Positions 61,841 to 64,000 of a stretch of DNA of 64,000 nt are shown piece by piece. The DNA comes from Bacillus bingmayongensis (lineage in GTDB: Bacteria > Bacillota > Bacilli > Bacillales > Bacillaceae_G): positions 124,242 to 188,241 of the forward strand of contig NZ_JH921520.1 in the NCBI RefSeq assembly GCF_000299035.1, given 5' to 3'. Both the position numbers and the translations under genes were made by a program. A model generated the notes under the pieces. That model did no database searches. It was not told the DNA's origin and saw nothing but the letters and a program-made list of their open reading frames with translations. Position 1 is the first letter of the stretch; each line of letters begins with the position of its first letter.

Positions 61841-61870
61841 AGGAGCAAGCGGATATGCTTGCTTCTTTTG
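61841..61870 (+). terminator. Terminator of ytxGJ
   Basis: AGGAGCAAGC / GCTTGCTTCT with a short loop and T-rich tail. Confidence 0.8.
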
Positions 61871-61961
61871 TTAGATTTTATGAAATAGATATGTAGAGAG
61901 TTGTCTGTTTGGGAGTATAATTGTTTCAAAAAAACACCAATTTAATGTGAAAGTTTTAGGA

Positions 61962-61983
61962 AGCTTTTTTCGATAAAAAAGCT
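61962..61983. promoter_or_regulatory. Perfect hairpin in the aroA upstream region
   Basis: AGCTTTTTT-CGAT-AAAAAAGCT, about 150 bp before aroA. There is no T-run after it; it might be a regulatory or structural site. Confidence 0.35.
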
Positions 61984-62132
61984 GCGGGAGTATATTTTGT
62001 CTAAGTGAAAGAGAACGATTCCAACTGTAATGTATATCATGTGACAACCTGACATCTATCGGATATAATAAATTATCTTAACCATGATAATAAGGTAATC
62101 TTTATATATAACGTGAAAGAGGTGGCTTTCTT

Positions 62133-63203
62133 ATGGCATCACAAGAATTAGATCGTTTACGTTCTCAAATTGATGAGATTAACATGAAAATGTTAGAGTT
62201 ATTAAACGAACGAGGTCGTCTTGTACAAGAAGTTGGTAAATTAAAAGAAGTGCAAGGTGTGAAACGATTTGACCCTGTACGTGAGCGAAAAATGCTGGAT
62301 TTAATTGCTGAGAAGAATGAGGGGCCGTTTGAAACATCGACTCTTCAACATCTTTTTAAACAAATTTTTAAAACAGGTTTAGAATTACAAGAAGATGATC
62401 ACCGTAAAGCGCTTCTTGTTTCACGTAAGAAAAAATCAGAAGATACAATTGTTGATATAAAAGGTGAAAAAATTGGTGATGGCAATCCTCACTTTATTAT
62501 GGGACCATGTGCGGTAGAAAGTTATGAGCAAGTGCGCCAAGTTGCTGAAGCGATGAAAGCGCAAGGCTTAAAGCTTATGCGCGGTGGTGCATTTAAACCT
62601 CGTACATCACCTTATGATTTCCAAGGGCTTGGTTTAGAAGGCTTGAAGATATTACGACAAGTGGCGGATGAATATGATTTAGCGGTTATTAGTGAAATTT
62701 TAAATCCAAATGATATTGAAATGGCATTAGATTATGTTGATGTGATTCAAATCGGCGCTCGTAATATGCAAAACTTTGAACTGCTCAAAGCTGCTGGATT
62801 AGTGAAAAAGCCAGTATTGTTAAAACGTGGTTTATCAGCAACGCTTGAAGAATTTATGTATGCGGCAGAATATATTATTGCACAAGGTAACGGAGATATT
62901 ATTTTATGTGAGCGCGGCATCAGGACTTATGAAAAGGCAACGCGTAATACGCTAGATATTTCTGCTGTGCCGATTTTGAAGAAAGAGACACATTTACCTG
63001 TCGTAGTGGATGTAACGCATTCTACAGGACGACGTGACCTCTTATTACCGACTGCAAAAGCAGCGATGGCAATTGGTGCTGATGCGGTTATGGCTGAAGT
63101 ACATCCAGACCCGGCTGTTGCGTTATCAGATTCAGCACAACAGATGGATATTCCAGAATTCAATGAGTTTATGAAAGAATTAAAAGCATTTCGCGATAGA
63201 TAG
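62133..63203 (+). CDS. aroA: DAHP synthase with N-terminal chorismate mutase domain
   Basis: 356 residues; AGAGGTGG upstream. Residues 1-85 are an AroQ-type chorismate mutase ([20 protein letters not shown], about 6-25). Residues 105-356 are the DAHP synthase barrel: MGPCAVES (about 122-129), [17 protein letters not shown] (about 149-165), [38 protein letters not shown] and EVHPDP. This fusion is the Bacillus AroA(G) enzyme, in which the mutase domain confers feedback control by prephenate or chorismate. Starts the shikimate pathway. ccpA follows, as in B. subtilis. Confidence 0.96.
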   Translation: MASQELDRLRSQIDEINMKMLELLNERGRLVQEVGKLKEVQGVKRFDPVRERKMLDLIAEKNEGPFETSTLQHLFKQIFKTGLELQEDDHRKALLVSRKKKSEDTIVDIKGEKIGDGNPHFIMGPCAVESYEQVRQVAEAMKAQGLKLMRGGAFKPRTSPYDFQGLGLEGLKILRQVADEYDLAVISEILNPNDIEMALDYVDVIQIGARNMQNFELLKAAGLVKKPVLLKRGLSATLEEFMYAAEYIIAQGNGDIILCERGIRTYEKATRNTLDISAVPILKKETHLPVVVDVTHSTGRRDLLLPTAKAAMAIGADAVMAEVHPDPAVALSDSAQQMDIPEFNEFMKELKAFRDR

Positions 63204-63217
63204 TCAGAACAGATTTT

Positions 63218-63251
63218 AAAGTCTATGCGGCACTTGTTGCATAGACTTTTT
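63218..63251 (+). terminator. Terminator of aroA
   Basis: AAAGTCTATGC / GCATAGACTTT with a 10-base loop and T-run. Confidence 0.93.
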
Positions 63252-63384
63252 TGCGGAAAATGTCCTTTTTTACATGAAAAATACGAAAATAGAAGAAAAG
63301 AAGCGAATTTTTTCGAAACTTTTGCGGGAAAATATTGTATGAGCCTGCATTTTTATCGTATCATTAGTAAAAGGACTCGGGAGT

Positions 63385-63417
63385 GACATCTTCAAGTAGA
63401 GTTGATGTCTTTTTTTC
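63385..63417 (+). terminator. Terminator-like hairpin in the ccpA leader
   Basis: GACATC / GATGTC around a 13-base loop, with eight T residues. It follows the aroA terminator by 130 bp and precedes the ccpA start by 60 bp, so it could attenuate ccpA or end a short leader RNA. Confidence 0.6.
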
Positions 63418-63476
63418 ATTTAAGTGAACCGATACATAAAGATAGATAACATAATATAGAAGGAGTGTGCGAAGAG

Positions 63477-64000
63477 ATGAACGTAACAATCTATGATGTA
63501 GCGCGCGAAGCAAACGTTTCGATGGCAACCGTATCACGTGTTGTAAACGGTAATCCAAATGTAAAGCCTACAACAAGAAAGAAAGTATTAGAAGCAATTG
63601 ATCGTTTAGGGTATCGCCCAAATGCGGTAGCACGTGGATTAGCAAGTAAAAAGACAACAACAGTAGGTGTTATTATTCCAGATATCTCTAATACGTTTTA
63701 TGCAGAACTTGCACGTGGAATCGAAGATATCGCAACAATGTACAAATATAACATTATTTTAAGTAACTCTGACCAAAATAAAGAAAAAGAGTTCCATTTA
63801 TTAAATACAATGCTTGGTAAACAAGTGGACGGTATTGTATTCATGGGTGAAGATATTACAGATACGCATGTAGAAGAGTTTAAAAAGTCTCCAGTACCAA
63901 TCGTGTTAGCAGCATCATTTGATGAGGAAAATGAAACATCATCAGTAAATATCGATTATACACAAGCAGCTTATGATGCAATGAAGCATTTCTTAGAACA
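63477..64000 (+). CDS. ccpA: Catabolite control protein A (partial, N-terminal part)
   Basis: The first 174 residues run to the window edge; AAGGAGTG upstream. LacI-type DNA-binding domain [34 protein letters not shown] (quoted in part: [20 protein letters not shown]), hinge helix [16 protein letters not shown], then the periplasmic-binding-like core with [17 protein letters not shown]. The N terminus and the aroA-ccpA order identify CcpA. With HPr-Ser-P it binds cre sites to control carbon metabolism. Confidence 0.96.
   Translation, partial: MNVTIYDVAREANVSMATVSRVVNGNPNVKPTTRKKVLEAIDRLGYRPNAVARGLASKKTTTVGVIIPDISNTFYAELARGIEDIATMYKYNIILSNSDQNKEKEFHLLNTMLGKQVDGIVFMGEDITDTHVEEFKKSPVPIVLAASFDEENETSSVNIDYTQAAYDAMKHFLE

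Overview
The window is a stretch of AT-rich Firmicutes chromosome, almost certainly from the Bacillus cereus group. The evidence is: a GerA/B/C germinant-receptor operon of the GerI/GerH type beside leuS and a MetX-like gene; several copies of an element that looks like the B. cereus-group repeat bcr1 (TTTAT flanks, hairpin ends); paralogous GerPA/PF-like spore genes; and, from about 28.5 kb to the right end, a gene order close to the Bacillus subtilis ytfP-ytgP(murJ)-ytzG-ytzE-pepV-amyX-ytmP-ytzH-trmB-ytnP-ytoP-ytpP-ytpQ-ytpR-sftA-murC-ytxG-ytxJ-aroA-ccpA block. The species inside the group cannot be settled from the sequence alone.

Layout. 1-8972: end of leuS, a Gly/His-rich probable spore-coat protein, a 34-residue basic peptide, a MazG-like pyrophosphohydrolase, the gerABC operon (minus strand), a MetX-family acyltransferase, a rhodanese and two GerP-like spore genes. 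9135-24506: a nitrate-respiration island with narGHJI and fnr on the minus strand, a nitroreductase/HxlR pair, the molybdenum-cofactor genes moaA, moeB, moaC (reverse), moeA, mobB, moaE, moaD, and narK. Two perfect FNR boxes (TGTGA-N6-TCACA) lie upstream of narG and moaA, each placed so that its centre falls about 41.5 bp before the predicted start site. 24599-28385: a CarD-like regulator, a Cse60 spore gene pair, an SRPBCC/ArsR two-gene operon with operator-like repeats, and a 14-TM drug exporter. 28497-46278: the conserved envelope/RNA-modification/peptidase block, pullulanase, and a four-gene acyl-CoA catabolism operon. 46302-64000: ytoP to ccpA, including the soluble DNA translocase SftA, which carries a 17-unit, 42-bp tandem repeat.

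How the genes work together. NarGHI reduces nitrate at the membrane, NarJ matures NarG, NarK moves nitrate/nitrite, and MoaA/C/D/E, MoeA/B and MobB build the cofactor NarG needs; Fnr switches the set on without oxygen. MobA, which makes the guanine dinucleotide form, is not in the window. The ger, gerP-like, coat-like and cse60 genes belong to spore formation and germination.

Most unusual content. Two families of intergenic repeats are scattered through the window. Six bcr1-like copies mostly sit between a stop codon and that gene's terminator, or inside the terminator's T-run. A second family of about 160-200 bp (four copies, here called element B) has terminal inverted repeats and internal hairpins whose bases change in step; two copies bracket a broken SUKH-like gene between ytpR and sftA. 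A third short motif, TCGAATCGCCGATATAT, occurs three times near gene 3' ends.
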